Below are positions 1-9,703 of a stretch of 64,000 bases of DNA, piece after piece. The notes under the pieces are model-generated. The model saw only the letters and a list, made by a program, of their open reading frames with translations, was not told where the DNA came from and searched no databases. A program made the position numbers and the translations under genes. Position 1 is the first letter of the stretch, and each line of letters begins with the position of its first letter. Origin of the DNA: Natronorubrum thiooxidans (GTDB taxonomy: Archaea; Halobacteriota; Halobacteria; Halobacteriales; Natrialbaceae). The stretch is taken from NCBI RefSeq assembly GCF_900156475.1, contig NZ_FTNR01000004.1:219147-283146 (forward strand). The letters are read 5' to 3'.

Positions 1-780
<780 letters not shown>

Positions 781-953
781 TCGCGGTCGTTCGAACGCGC
801 GACCGACTGCCAACGATCAGCAAAACCGTCGACAACGCATCGAACGGCCGTCGCTCTGGCGATCGGTCGAATGCGACTCAGGGAGTCCGTCCTTCGCACC
901 CAGAGAACTATCCAGAATATCTAAGTGTACACCGGCCGACCATCTAGGCGTAC

Positions 954-1073
954 ATGTCACGTACAGTCAAAATCCTGGTTGCCCTGTTCGTTATCGCTGT
1001 CCTCTGGAAAGTCGTCTCCGGCGACTCTTCGGACGTCGATATCGAAGAGATCGAGTACGAACCAGCAGAGTAA
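954..1073 (+). CDS. 39-aa single-pass membrane protein
   Basis: A small gene too short for usual cut-offs. ATG at 954, TAA at 1071. It begins MSRTVKILVALFVIAVLWKV, one clear hydrophobic helix (residues ~6-21) with a basic N-terminus, and ends in an acidic tail (DVDIEEIEYEPAE). Codons use G/C third positions like the neighbours. It lies between pyrI and the 1140 gene on the same strand. From memory, similar 35-45 aa proteins occur in haloarchaea, but no function is known. The compositional pattern (basic, hydrophobic, acidic) supports a real protein with the C-terminus probably outside. Confidence 0.6.
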   Translation: MSRTVKILVALFVIAVLWKVVSGDSSDVDIEEIEYEPAE

Positions 1074-1139
1074 CGTCTCGAGGCGACACTCCCCGTTCGA
1101 TTCCGAACGGCTTACGAACGCGGCGCCGTACGATAAGCT

Positions 1140-1979
1140 ATGTACGGCGTCGTCACGCGTAACGCTGAAGAAGTCCGGTGGCCGGAGTTCGACCGCGGAT
1201 TTTACGAAGTCAAAGACGTGACCGGCCGGTCCGCCGAACCGATCGAAGACGGTGTGAACATGGTGTCCTGTTTCGGCGACAACGCCGCCGCGGACGCCGA
1301 TCCGTCGCTCATCGCCGTCGACGACTTCGGACGACCGGCCACGCGGGATCGATCGTACTTCGACTGGGCCTATATTTGTCCGAGCCGCGAGGATTATCGC
1401 GAGGGCCTGTTCGACATCATCGACGACTGTGTCGAGGCCAACGAGGACGTCCGCCTCGACGACATCGGATTTCCGCGAGCCGAGTACTGTCGCTGTGGCG
1501 TCTGCGAGGAGTCGTTCAAAGCGAGCGAGTACGAGGATCGCTTCGAGTGGCGCGCCAGCGTCATCACCGAGTTCGTCGAGGAAGCCGTCGATCGCATCCC
1601 TGGCCGCGTCTACATGACGCTGTACCCCGACCCGTATCCCGGCCATCTCTACGAACGGGCCGGCATCGATCTCGAGGCTCTCGAGGAACACGTCGACGAG
1701 TTCGTCGTCCCGCTGTACGACATGGCCTACGAGACGACCTACTGGCTCGAGACGATCGCGAAGGGGTTCGAAAGCGCACTCGAGACGCCGTTCAATATCG
1801 AGTTATACGCGGTAAACATCGATATCGATAAGTTGATTCACGCGACCGAAGTCGCCGAGGCCTACGGAAACAACGTCTTCTTTGGCTACGAGGCGAGCAA
1901 CGCACGAGGGGCGCTACGGCGTATGCGGGCGGACGAACGAGACGGTGTGACACACGGCGATCCGGAAACGGACACCTGA
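1140..1979 (+). CDS. Conserved haloarchaeal protein, glycoside-hydrolase-like TIM barrel
   Basis: 279 aa, no signal peptide. The segment FDWAYICPSREDYREGL (about 70-86), followed by VRLDDIGFPR and CRCGVC (about 105-124), resembles the hypothetical glycoside hydrolase-like (GHL) barrels in which a YxCP region and an RLDxxRFP strand are followed by a Cys cluster. The later strands (VYMTLYPDPYPG, FVVPLYDMAYETTYW, IELYAVNI) look like successive barrel strands. No substrate can be assigned. It stands alone between pyrI and a leftward block. Family placement is inference from motif style. Confidence 0.8.
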   Translation: MYGVVTRNAEEVRWPEFDRGFYEVKDVTGRSAEPIEDGVNMVSCFGDNAAADADPSLIAVDDFGRPATRDRSYFDWAYICPSREDYREGLFDIIDDCVEANEDVRLDDIGFPRAEYCRCGVCEESFKASEYEDRFEWRASVITEFVEEAVDRIPGRVYMTLYPDPYPGHLYERAGIDLEALEEHVDEFVVPLYDMAYETTYWLETIAKGFESALETPFNIELYAVNIDIDKLIHATEVAEAYGNNVFFGYEASNARGALRRMRADERDGVTHGDPETDT

Positions 1980-2210
1980 TAACGCCGGTCGTCCGTCTCA
2001 GGAGTTGGTATCGTCCCGTTTTCGACATGCATCCCGCTGACATGGCGTCTCGCCGATGGCTGGGCCTCGAAACGACCGCTCGAGCGAGATGGAGCATCGT
2101 GACTCGTCGACTCGAGTGGTAACTCGCCGTCCGAGGTGGCTTATCGAACGAAGGCAACGGGTCGAGAATCAACTGACAGATCGCTGCTCGAGTCGTCGTC
2201 CGACGGGTGG

Positions 2211-2687
2211 CTATCGGGTTCGGGTGGTATCGTCATCGTCACCGATGAGGTCGTCGTCATCATCGCCGATCAGTTCATTATCGTCGTCACCGATCAGATC
2301 GTCGTCATCGTCCGTCATACCCTGATCGTCATCGTCACCGATGAGGTCGTCGTCACGCATCCCCGTGTCTCGATCGGTCTCTCGCCCGCTGTCTGTTTCC
2401 ATCCCGGTCGAACGGCTGGTGCTGGTGGCACCGCCGCCTGTTCCCGAGAGGTCGCTCTCGAGGTGAACCGCATCGTCTGTCACTTGAGCGACGGAGTCCT
2501 CCTGGAGCGGGTACGCGTCTTCGTCGGTTCCGCCCCAGCCGAGTTTCGCTTTGATCGTATCGGTAATTCCGGGATCCGGTTCGACGTGTGCTGTGCCGTG
2601 CTCGACATCCGCGACGAGCCCGACTTCCTCGCCGTTGGCGTTGACGACGCGCTTGCCGATGTCGTCGTCAGTAAACTCAGATATCAT
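2211..2687 (-). CDS. PRC-barrel domain protein with acidic DDDLIG repeat tail
   Basis: 158 aa. Residues 1-75 (ISEFTDDDIGKRVVNANGEEVGLVADVEHG and following) fit a PRC-barrel, a small beta domain used for protein-protein contacts. The rest is low complexity: Ser/Thr/Gly linker, then repeats of DDDLIGDDDD (at least four DLIGDDD units, codons 115-155). The start is the ATG at 2687, which opens the PRC-barrel directly. PRC-barrel proteins with this start are common in haloarchaea; the repeat tail probably varies by slippage. Partner unknown. Confidence 0.85.
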   Translation of the reverse strand: MISEFTDDDIGKRVVNANGEEVGLVADVEHGTAHVEPDPGITDTIKAKLGWGGTDEDAYPLQEDSVAQVTDDAVHLESDLSGTGGGATSTSRSTGMETDSGRETDRDTGMRDDDLIGDDDDQGMTDDDDDLIGDDDNELIGDDDDDLIGDDDDTTRTR

Positions 2688-2755
2688 TGCAATATACCAA
2701 ACGCCTACCGGAAGGAAGTTGGTGGTGCTTGCGTTGGCTTGCGACGGCGACTGGC

Positions 2756-3523
2756 CTACGTCTCGAACTCCGGTTCTCGACCCTCGAGGAAGGCGCTGAC
2801 ACCCTCTTCGTGGGCGTCGGTGGTTCGGGCCTGTACCTGCAGCAGGTTCTCGTAATCGAGTGCCTCCGACCAGGGACGGGCCATGTTTTCGTGCATCGCC
2901 TGTTTCATCAGGCCGATGATCTCCGTCGGCCGCTTGCGCAGTTGGGCGACGGTTTCGTCGACTCGATCGTCGAGTTCTGCGGCAGGGACCGCGTCGTTGA
3001 CTAACTCGAGGTCGGCTGCCCGCTCGGCACCGAAGAACTCGCCGGTGAACGCGAGTTGCTTTGCGGCTCGCAGGCCGATGATGTGTGGGAGCATGAACGT
3101 GCCGCCGGTGTCCGGGATCAGCCCAACGCGGACGAACGCACAGGAAAAGGTTGCGTCCTCGGCCGCGTAGGCGATGTCCGCGAGGGCGACGATCGCCAGC
3201 CCAGCCCCGATAGCGTCGCCGTTGACCTTCGCGACGATCGGAACGGGACACTCGAGCATCGCCTCGACGACGCGGCCGAACGTGTCGGTGACCGATTCGT
3301 AGGCATCCCGGGTCGACTCGGGGGCTTGCGACAGCGCCTGCATGTCGCCGCCGGCGCTGAAGGCATCGCCTTCGCCCATGATGACGATCGCGTGGTACTC
3401 CTCGACCGAGGCAGCTTCGATCGTTTCGGCCAGGCTTATGGCCGTCTCTTTCGTGAGCGCGTTGAGCGCGCCCGGTCGGTCGAATGCGATCCGGCAGATT
3501 CCGTCGTCACTGTCGACGTTCAT
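2756..3523 (-). CDS. Enoyl-CoA hydratase/isomerase family protein
   Basis: 255 aa, full crotonase length. Seen: FSAGGDMQAL (about 56-65), forming half of the oxyanion hole, GDAIGAGLAIV (about 98-108) and DTGGTFMLP (about 128-136) near the catalytic glutamate region. Adds water to enoyl-CoA in fatty-acid or amino-acid breakdown, or acts on a related acyl-CoA. Start is the ATG at 3523; upstream sequence in frame is not crotonase-like. Substrate cannot be told from sequence. It follows the Bat-type regulator on the same strand but with a 213-base gap, so co-transcription is uncertain. Confidence 0.9.
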   Translation of the reverse strand: MNVDSDDGICRIAFDRPGALNALTKETAISLAETIEAASVEEYHAIVIMGEGDAFSAGGDMQALSQAPESTRDAYESVTDTFGRVVEAMLECPVPIVAKVNGDAIGAGLAIVALADIAYAAEDATFSCAFVRVGLIPDTGGTFMLPHIIGLRAAKQLAFTGEFFGAERAADLELVNDAVPAAELDDRVDETVAQLRKRPTEIIGLMKQAMHENMARPWSEALDYENLLQVQARTTDAHEEGVSAFLEGREPEFET

Positions 3524-3736
3524 GCTCGAACGGTTATCCGCACGATAAATAATGGTACTTGTTGATCGTCGGATGTTCAGCGGTCCACTGTGGTGCCACT
3601 CGAGTAACTGGTGTCGGCTGGTGGCCGAGCCACCGTGAACAACATCGAGCGGGACGGAGGACGTGGGTGTGGGCGTGTCACGGTCCGAATCGACGACCGA
3701 CCGGCGGGCCCACCAGTCTATGGACAACAGACCGTC

Positions 3737-4411
3737 TCAGTCGGACGGCATCGGCGGTGCGACGGTTTCGTTTTCGGAGACGTTCAGTTCCGACGTGACG
3801 AGAGCCCGGTAGGCCCGACGAAGCCGTTCTGACAGAGCTTGATGGGAGATATCCAGCTCCTCGGAGAGTTCCTGCATCGATACTTCGCGGGGAATCTCGA
3901 AGTAGCCGTGATCGATCGCTGCGACGAGCGTTTCGTACTGTCGGGTGGTGAGCCCACACTGTGAGCTGGCTTCCTCGGCCAGATCGAACAGCCGGACGAC
4001 CGTCGGTGTCACTCCCTCGTCGTCGAGCCGATCGTAGAGCGAACTGACACAGTCACGGTCAGTAAACCGAATGCTCAGCAACCACGTGTCACTCGAGGCC
4101 GAAGCACTCAGTACGGTTCCGCCTTCCTCGAGGACGACTTCGAAGACATCGATGGTGTCGGGTTCAAACTCGATGTCGTACAGCCACCGATCGTTGTCGT
4201 CGTCGCTATTGATCAGCGAGTACGCACCGACCGCGCCAGCCTTGTCCAGTGCGGTTTCGATCGCGTCCTGCGATGGTCCTGAGAGCCACAGCCCGTGGCC
4301 ACTCGAGGCAATTACCCGCTCCATCTCACAGGTCAGCGACGGGACCGCCTCGAACAGTTCTCCGGTTCCGGTTCCATCGGCTGGAATCTCGATGTCTGCG
4401 ATTGAGGTCAT
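3737..4411 (-). CDS. Bacterio-opsin-activator-type HTH regulator
   Basis: 224 aa. The N-terminal ~150 residues fit the GAF-like sensor region seen in Bat family regulators; the C-terminal ~55 residues (LTTRQYETLVAAIDHGYFEIPREVSMQELSEELDISHQALSERLRRA) are the HTH_10 DNA-binding domain with the typical GYFEIPR lead-in. Start is ATG 4411 (TSIADIEIP). Such proteins are plentiful in haloarchaea and control energy, redox and membrane genes; the target here is unknown. It sits alone between mobB and the enoyl-CoA hydratase gene. Confidence 0.9.
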   Translation of the reverse strand: MTSIADIEIPADGTGTGELFEAVPSLTCEMERVIASSGHGLWLSGPSQDAIETALDKAGAVGAYSLINSDDDNDRWLYDIEFEPDTIDVFEVVLEEGGTVLSASASSDTWLLSIRFTDRDCVSSLYDRLDDEGVTPTVVRLFDLAEEASSQCGLTTRQYETLVAAIDHGYFEIPREVSMQELSEELDISHQALSERLRRAYRALVTSELNVSENETVAPPMPSD

Positions 4412-4558
4412 GTGTTCAGACAGTGGTACAGCGAGGATCCAGATAACCCCATTTCCAAAGCGATTAGCAACGACAATGGCGAATAACACGATCGCTGATC
4501 AATTGTACTGCTTACGGGGTCGGCACCTCGGCCGCCGTCCGACGGCCCTCGTGGTGGG

Positions 4559-5080
4559 TCACTCGAGGGGCGCAAGCGGCTCGAGTTCGAGGATCGCCTC
4601 CACGAGGTCGTCGATCCCGTCCGTACTGTGGCCGACCACCTCGCCGCCGACCGCAGCCGGATCGCGGTCTCCGACGAGAATCGTCGGCAGTGGGGCTGTT
4701 GTAAAGCCCTCGACGACGACGAACGCATAGCCCCGTCGCTCGAGGCGTACGAGCGTGCTCGCAAGCGCCTGCAGTTCGTGATCGTTGGACTCGGGCAACC
4801 GGTCACCGTCGGGTGCTGGCGGTGGGTCCCGTTTTCCGTGTGTGCTGATGTCGAAGGTGAGTTCGGGGGTGATCCCGACGACGGTCTCGGCACCCGCCGT
4901 TCGGTGGCGATGGGTATCGGCACCCGGCGTATCGATCTCGATATCGTGGTGGATCGATTTGACCGTTGCGACGCGCCCGTACGCGGCCAGTTTTGGCACG
5001 AGCTGCTCAACGAGCGTGGTCTTTCCCGAGTCGCTCGGCCCGGCGAGACAGACGACCCGAACTGTCGGCTCTTGGCTCAT
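4559..5080 (-). CDS. mobB: Molybdopterin-guanine dinucleotide biosynthesis protein MobB
   Basis: 173 aa. Walker A GPSDSGKTT at residues ~13-21, followed by TVKSIHHDIEIDTPGADTHRHR, which is the MobB signature region, and VVVEGFTTAPLPTILV near residue 120. MobB is a GTP-binding partner in attaching GMP to molybdopterin. ATG 5080 places the P-loop at the usual distance from the start. It faces away from the beta-lactamase-fold gene at 5311. No other molybdenum genes are in the window. Confidence 0.9.
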   Translation of the reverse strand: MSQEPTVRVVCLAGPSDSGKTTLVEQLVPKLAAYGRVATVKSIHHDIEIDTPGADTHRHRTAGAETVVGITPELTFDISTHGKRDPPPAPDGDRLPESNDHELQALASTLVRLERRGYAFVVVEGFTTAPLPTILVGDRDPAAVGGEVVGHSTDGIDDLVEAILELEPLAPLE

Positions 5081-5310
5081 TGTGGCTGGGTTTGGGTGGC
5101 GGATACAAGATTTGTTCGACCGGTTGCGTTCGATACTGCGCTCGAGGCTCGACCGGCAGTCGAACGATTGTGGCTCGAGCGTCGCCTCCGAACGCGGCTG
5201 TACGTCATCGGGAGTCTCGTCGCCAGCCGGGTGTCGCTGCCCGGACGTGCAGTTCCGGCGCGGCCACGAACGGCAGACGGTCACGTCAAGACACGGGGAC
5301 AGCCGCGGTA

Positions 5311-5991
5311 TCAGAACAGTTCGACGCGAATCCCGTCGGCCTCGAGTTCCTCGGCGAAGGCCTCGGCGTCAGTTTCGACCGCCTCGAACGTGTCGTAGTG
5401 TTCAGGCAACACTAGGTCGGGCTCGATGCTGCGAGCCAACGCTGCCGCCTCGTGGCGGTCCATCGTGTAAGTGCCGCCGATCGGTGGCACAAGTACGTCC
5501 GCGCTGATCGACTCGTGGTGCTCGAGGACGTCCGTATCCGACGGGAAACAGATCGTCGTCCCCGACAGCGTGAGAACGAGGCCGATGACCTCTCCCTCAG
5601 CGTGGAACGGGTTCCCATCGTCGTCGACGTGGTCGCCCTCGGGGTCGTTGTAGGCGGGCATTGTCTGCACGTCGATCCCGTCGACGGTCGTCTCGCCCTC
5701 GAGGGGCAGGTCGATGACGTCGAACGCGAGGTCGGCCGTGTCGACCGCCTCGTAGACCGCGACCGTGGCATCCGGCCCCGCAACGGCCTCGATTCCGTCC
5801 GGATCGTAGTGATCGAAATCGTCGTGGGTGACCATCACGATATCGCCGTCGCCTGGCTCGCCCTCGAGGACGTTGCTCCACGGGTCGACGTAGATGACGA
5901 GTCCATCGTCGGTCTCGAGGCGTTTGCTTGCGTGGCCGAGTCGCTCGAACGTGATTCCGTCATGGGTGACAGGCATGCTCGCTCGAGACAT
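5311..5991 (-). CDS. Metallo-beta-lactamase-fold hydrolase (UlaG/UPF0173 type)
   Basis: 226 aa. The THDDFDHYD stretch (about 55-63) carries the HxxxDH metal motif in the form HDDFDH, preceded by DPWSNVL and an N-terminal LGHAS strand. FPSDTDV (about 150) and PEHYDTF (about 197) supply further metal ligands. The layout matches UlaG-like zinc hydrolases, a broad family with unknown substrates in archaea. ATG at 5991; two Met lie in the first six residues, so the start may be one turn later. It is divergent from the beta-helix gene. Confidence 0.85.
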   Translation of the reverse strand: MSRASMPVTHDGITFERLGHASKRLETDDGLVIYVDPWSNVLEGEPGDGDIVMVTHDDFDHYDPDGIEAVAGPDATVAVYEAVDTADLAFDVIDLPLEGETTVDGIDVQTMPAYNDPEGDHVDDDGNPFHAEGEVIGLVLTLSGTTICFPSDTDVLEHHESISADVLVPPIGGTYTMDRHEAAALARSIEPDLVLPEHYDTFEAVETDAEAFAEELEADGIRVELF

Positions 5992-6285
5992 ACGCAGTCG
6001 TAGTTCTTATATTTCGTCACAAGCGGTCACGATATCGAGACGACCGACTGGATAGGTTTCTGATGTATCTCTTGACAGTCGGTTATTTGTCAGTACTGAC
6101 GTCACTATTGTCCTTCGAATCAGCACAACTGTTGCACTCGTCATTAGTGCCGACCTATTCGCGTACTTCTCTGGGAAGCGCTCGAAGGGCCGCTGTGCCA
6201 CCTATCGCTTCCGGGGGATCGTTTCCGCACCAGAACCGTTTCACAAACTGTTCGGATACTGTGACAGTTTCGGGACGGATTATGA

Positions 6286-6312
6286 CAGATATAGATAATA
6301 TAGTATATCGCC
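6286..6312 (+). promoter_or_regulatory. AT-rich TATA region for the beta-helix gene
   Basis: An A/T-only run broken by few G/C (agatatagataatatagtata) in GC-rich surroundings. Its centre is ~25 bases upstream of the GTG at 6324, as expected for a leaderless haloarchaeal transcript. This argues against using the earlier in-frame ATG at 6282. Confidence 0.55.
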
Positions 6313-6323
6313 GAACGGCAGAC

Positions 6324-7817
6324 GTGACTTCGAACAATTCACACCGTCAGTTCGGTCGACGGTCGTATTTGAGAGGCTGTCTCGTCGGGCTTGGGACGCT
6401 TTCGGTCGCCGGTGTGGCGTCCGCAGACGGTCTCGAGGAAGGCTACGAGACCGTGGTCGACGTCGCCGAAAAAGGGGCGGATACCGAGGGCACCGAATCG
6501 ATCACGCCAGTCTTGCGAGACCTCGTCGACGACGACACGCTCCTCAAATTCCCGCCGGGGCGGTACTACATGGACGAACAACTGCGGTTCACCGGGTTCG
6601 AGAACGTCGGCTTCGTCGGCGAGAACGCGACACTGGTTCCGGCGACCTATCACGAGTTCGACGGCCCACAGTATCGCCTGTTCCGGCTGGGCACCAGTGA
6701 CAATCCCGGTCGCAAGCTCCGATTCGAGCAGTTCGACGTCGACCAGACCGCCGCGGAGACGGGGATTCGAGTTATCAACGCCGAGGTCGAAGACGGTCTC
6801 TCCGTTCGCGACGTCACAGTCTACGGCGTCCACGACAGCGGAACGTGGGGGCCGGGACTGTTCAACGTCACCGACCCCGACGGCGAGGGCCTCGTCCACT
6901 GCTTCCGTGCGCCCGACGGTGCTGCCCACATCGACGAAACACCAAACCAAGGGAACATGTGGCGCGGTGCGACCGGCATCACCGTCAATCAACACCACCG
7001 CGGGACGCTCGTTTTCAGGAACTGTACGCTGGGCGGATTCCCGGACAACGGCTTGTACGCGTCGAACGAGACCGGTCGAGTCGGTGTCGACGGCGGCCGC
7101 TTCCAGAACAGCGGGACGGCCTCGATCCGTCTCAGCGGAACAGCCGGGAAGATCGCGGACGCGACCGTCGTCATCGACGAGAACCCACATGGATCGAACG
7201 GCCAACACGCGATCCGACTCGACGGTGGGGATCAGTTCGAACTCGACGGCCTCATCGTCGATCTGCCGCGGCCCAACGGCGACGCGATTAGGATCATGCG
7301 CGACGTCGACGAAACGTCGATTACGAACTCACAACTCACCATCGGTCAGCAGCCGAACAACGGCATTCGAATCGATGCCGGAGCGGGGCCGACATCCATC
7401 GAGCGCGTCGATATCGACATCGACGGGAGCGCCAATGCAGTGCGGATTCTCGGCCGAGACGCCGGTGTGGTCGATCTTGAGGGCGTTCAGATCACCGGCG
7501 ACGCCAGGGGGACCAGAAATCGTCACGCGATCTTCTGCGAGCGAAACGCGTGCCGGTTCGTCGATCTCTCGATCGAGCAGTCGGGCGATGATAAGCGACG
7601 CGGCCTCGAACTCCGCGGCGAGGATTCCCTCGTCGCCGATAGCGAGTTCGAGACGACACACACGCCGATCGTCGTCAACGGCGCGGACGGCGTCCGGATC
7701 GAGAACTGTGTCGGCCGATCGCTCGAGGACGGCTCCTCACTCCGTCTTACGAGTGACTCCGGGTCGGTATCGCTCGCTGATAACGAGTTCCCCGACGGCG
7801 TCCGCGACGATCGATGA
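6324..7817 (+). CDS. Tat-exported right-handed beta-helix (pectate-lyase-like) protein
   Basis: 497 aa from GTG 6324 (alternative ATG 6282 gives 511). The N-terminus has a twin-arginine signal (GRRSYLRGCLVGLGTLSVAGVASA) with likely cleavage after ASA. The mature part has the repeating short strands of a beta-helix: PPGRYYMDEQ near the start is typical of pectin-lyase-like folds, and turns such as NNGIRIDAG, NAVRILG, RGLELRG recur every ~22-25 residues. It is probably a secreted or surface-linked polysaccharide-active or binding protein. No lipobox Cys or anchor at the C-terminus is seen. Substrate unknown; no other sugar genes nearby. Confidence 0.85.
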   Translation: MTSNNSHRQFGRRSYLRGCLVGLGTLSVAGVASADGLEEGYETVVDVAEKGADTEGTESITPVLRDLVDDDTLLKFPPGRYYMDEQLRFTGFENVGFVGENATLVPATYHEFDGPQYRLFRLGTSDNPGRKLRFEQFDVDQTAAETGIRVINAEVEDGLSVRDVTVYGVHDSGTWGPGLFNVTDPDGEGLVHCFRAPDGAAHIDETPNQGNMWRGATGITVNQHHRGTLVFRNCTLGGFPDNGLYASNETGRVGVDGGRFQNSGTASIRLSGTAGKIADATVVIDENPHGSNGQHAIRLDGGDQFELDGLIVDLPRPNGDAIRIMRDVDETSITNSQLTIGQQPNNGIRIDAGAGPTSIERVDIDIDGSANAVRILGRDAGVVDLEGVQITGDARGTRNRHAIFCERNACRFVDLSIEQSGDDKRRGLELRGEDSLVADSEFETTHTPIVVNGADGVRIENCVGRSLEDGSSLRLTSDSGSVSLADNEFPDGVRDDR

Positions 7818-7873
7818 CGTCGTCGATACCGCCGCTGTGTGTGATCGCCTCGTGATTCGACTCGCTCGAGTCG

Positions 7874-7912
7874 CTTTGCTCGGCGTAAAAGCGGGCCGGG
7901 CGCGATTGTGAA
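7874..7912 (-). repeat. Partial duplicate of tRNA-Lys 3' end and flank
   Basis: Bases 7887-7907 are identical to 8001-8021, the 3' acceptor/T-arm end of tRNA-Lys; with one indel the match continues to 7912/8026 and, weaker, back to 7874/7989. The copy lacks the rest of the tRNA. The arrangement resembles the duplicated att site left when an element integrates in a tRNA 3' end, but only ~114 bases separate the copies. Confidence 0.8.
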
Positions 7913-8005
7913 CTCCGCCCAGAAATGCTCGCTCCGCTGCACCTTTCTGGTCTAGTTCAAACCGCGGAGCCGTTTTGCCACTCGCGAGTTTGCTCGTGGC
8001 AAAAG

Positions 8006-8079
8006 CGGGCCGGGCGCGATTTGAACACGCGACCGTCTGATTAAGAGTCAGACGCTCTGCCGGACTGAGCTACCGGCCC
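8006..8079 (-). tRNA. tRNA-Lys (CTT anticodon)
   Basis: Read on the minus strand the gene starts GGGCCGG and ends CCGGCCC plus discriminator G, a perfect 7-bp acceptor stem. The anticodon arm is TCTGA-CTCTTAA-TCAGA, giving anticodon CTT. The D-arm (GCTCAGTCCGGCAGAGC) and T-arm (GCGTG-TTCAAAT-CGCGC, one G-T pair) are normal. CCA is not encoded. Just downstream is TTTT followed by a hairpin at 7977-8000 (GCCACGAG/CTCGTGGC-like arms), a plausible end signal. Confidence 0.97.
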
Positions 8080-8103
8080 TGTACCACATACTTTCGGATA
8101 GGA

Positions 8104-8112
8104 ACTAAAATA
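8104..8112 (-). promoter_or_regulatory. TATA box of tRNA-Lys
   Basis: On the minus strand the sequence TATTTTAGT lies ~29 bases before the tRNA 5' end, the spacing expected for an archaeal TATA element. Confidence 0.6.
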
Positions 8113-8250
8113 CGTTTCCTTTGGGCGGCGTTATGCCAGAGAGCAACAGGCGCTGTGCTGCCTCGAGTCACCCGCTCATTCCCCGACAAATCCGTCATGA
8201 TGTAATACTCTTCGGGAGCATTAAGTGTGGTCGGGCCGACCACTCGACCA

Positions 8251-9699
8251 ATGAGTACGGGGGTTACAATCTCGTCGATCTCTGACTACGCGATCTTGGG
8301 CTGTGGGAGCGTCGGCTACGCCGTCGCAGAGGAGCTCGTCGAACAGGGCAAAGACGTCCGCATCATCGATCGTGACGAGAGTCGTGTCGAGTCACTCCGC
8401 GATCAAGACTTAGACGCCCGTACCGCAGACATCCGCGAGCCCGAGGCGGCCGAACTCGTCGCCGACCGCGACGTTGTTCTCATCCTCGCCTCGGACGTCG
8501 AATCGAACAAACGCGCCGTCGAACACATCAGAGCCGCCGACGACACCCAGTTCGTCGTCGCCCGCGCGAGCGATCCCGTCTCCGGGGACGAACTCGAGGA
8601 ACTCGGCGCGGACATCGTCATCAACCCCTCCTCGGTTATCGCCGAGTCGGCGCTGCGTGCCCTCGAGTCGGGCGAACTCGAGTACAACGCGGGCAAACTC
8701 GCCCAGCTGTTAGAGGAGACGGAGACGCGACTGGCGATCGTCACCCAGGACAGCCCGGATCCGGACTCGATCGCCAGCGCGGCGGCGTTACAGGCGGTTG
8801 CCGACCATCTCGGGATCGACTCCGATATCATCTATCTGGGCGATGTCGGCCACCAGGAGAACCGTGCGTTCGTCAATCTGCTGGGGATCGATCTGGTCCA
8901 GTGGGACGAAATCGAGGATCACTCGATATATGACACCGTCGCACTCGTCGATCACGCGACGTCGACGGAGATGGATCTCCCGGTCGATATCGTCATCGAC
9001 CATCACGAATCCGACGCGGAGTTCGAACCGGAGTTCGTCGACATTCGACCCAACATGTCCTCGACGTCGACGATCATGACGAAGTACATCCAAGAGTTCG
9101 ATATGAACGTCTCCGAGGAAGTCGCGACGGCGCTTCTATACGGTATCCGCGCGGAGACGCTGGATTTCAAACGCGACACGACCCCCGCCGATCTCACCGC
9201 CGCGGCCTATCTCTACCCGTTTGCGAACCACGATACCTTGGAGCAAGTCGAGTCGCCGTCGATGTCTCCCGAAACGCTCGACGTCCTCGCCGAAGCGATC
9301 GCCAACCGCGACGTCCAGGGGAGTCATCTCGTCTCCAACGCCGGCTTAGTCCGTGATCGGGAGGCGCTGACCCAGGCCGCGAGTCACCTGCTGAATCTGG
9401 AGGGCGTCACCACGACCGCCGTCTTCGGCATCGCCGACGAGACGATCTTCCTCGCGGGGCGCTCGAAAGACATCCGCATCAACATCGGCAAGGTGCTCGA
9501 GGACGCCTACGGCGAGATGGGTGAGACGGCGGGCCACTCGACACAGGCCAGCGCCGAGATCCCACTCGGCATTTTCACTGGCATCGAAATCTCGGAGGAT
9601 ACCCGGGACACGCTGCTCGAGTTGACCGAAGAAGCGGTCAAACGGACGCTGTTCGACGCGATGGGCGTCGATGGCAGCGAAGGCTCGAACGGCAGCTAG
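8251..9699 (+). CDS. RCK_N (TrkA-N) plus DHH/DHHA1 phosphoesterase fusion
   Basis: 482 aa. Residues ~10-125 are a Rossmann RCK_N domain (YAILGCGSVGYAVAEEL, then IIDRDESRV), which binds NAD or a nucleotide. Residues ~150-480 are a DHH phosphoesterase: DSPDPDSIASAAAL, VDHATS, VIDHHESD (the DHH motif) and a DHHA1-like C-terminus (RSKDIRINIGKVL). The usual GGHxxxA motif reads AGHSTQA. This domain order matches archaeal proteins proposed to cleave small phosphate compounds such as cyclic dinucleotides or nanoRNA. Start ATG 8251, not GTG 8227. A paralogue without the RCK domain is at 38718-39722. Confidence 0.9.
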   Translation: MSTGVTISSISDYAILGCGSVGYAVAEELVEQGKDVRIIDRDESRVESLRDQDLDARTADIREPEAAELVADRDVVLILASDVESNKRAVEHIRAADDTQFVVARASDPVSGDELEELGADIVINPSSVIAESALRALESGELEYNAGKLAQLLEETETRLAIVTQDSPDPDSIASAAALQAVADHLGIDSDIIYLGDVGHQENRAFVNLLGIDLVQWDEIEDHSIYDTVALVDHATSTEMDLPVDIVIDHHESDAEFEPEFVDIRPNMSSTSTIMTKYIQEFDMNVSEEVATALLYGIRAETLDFKRDTTPADLTAAAYLYPFANHDTLEQVESPSMSPETLDVLAEAIANRDVQGSHLVSNAGLVRDREALTQAASHLLNLEGVTTTAVFGIADETIFLAGRSKDIRINIGKVLEDAYGEMGETAGHSTQASAEIPLGIFTGIEISEDTRDTLLELTEEAVKRTLFDAMGVDGSEGSNGS

Positions 9700-9703
9700 A
9701 TCG

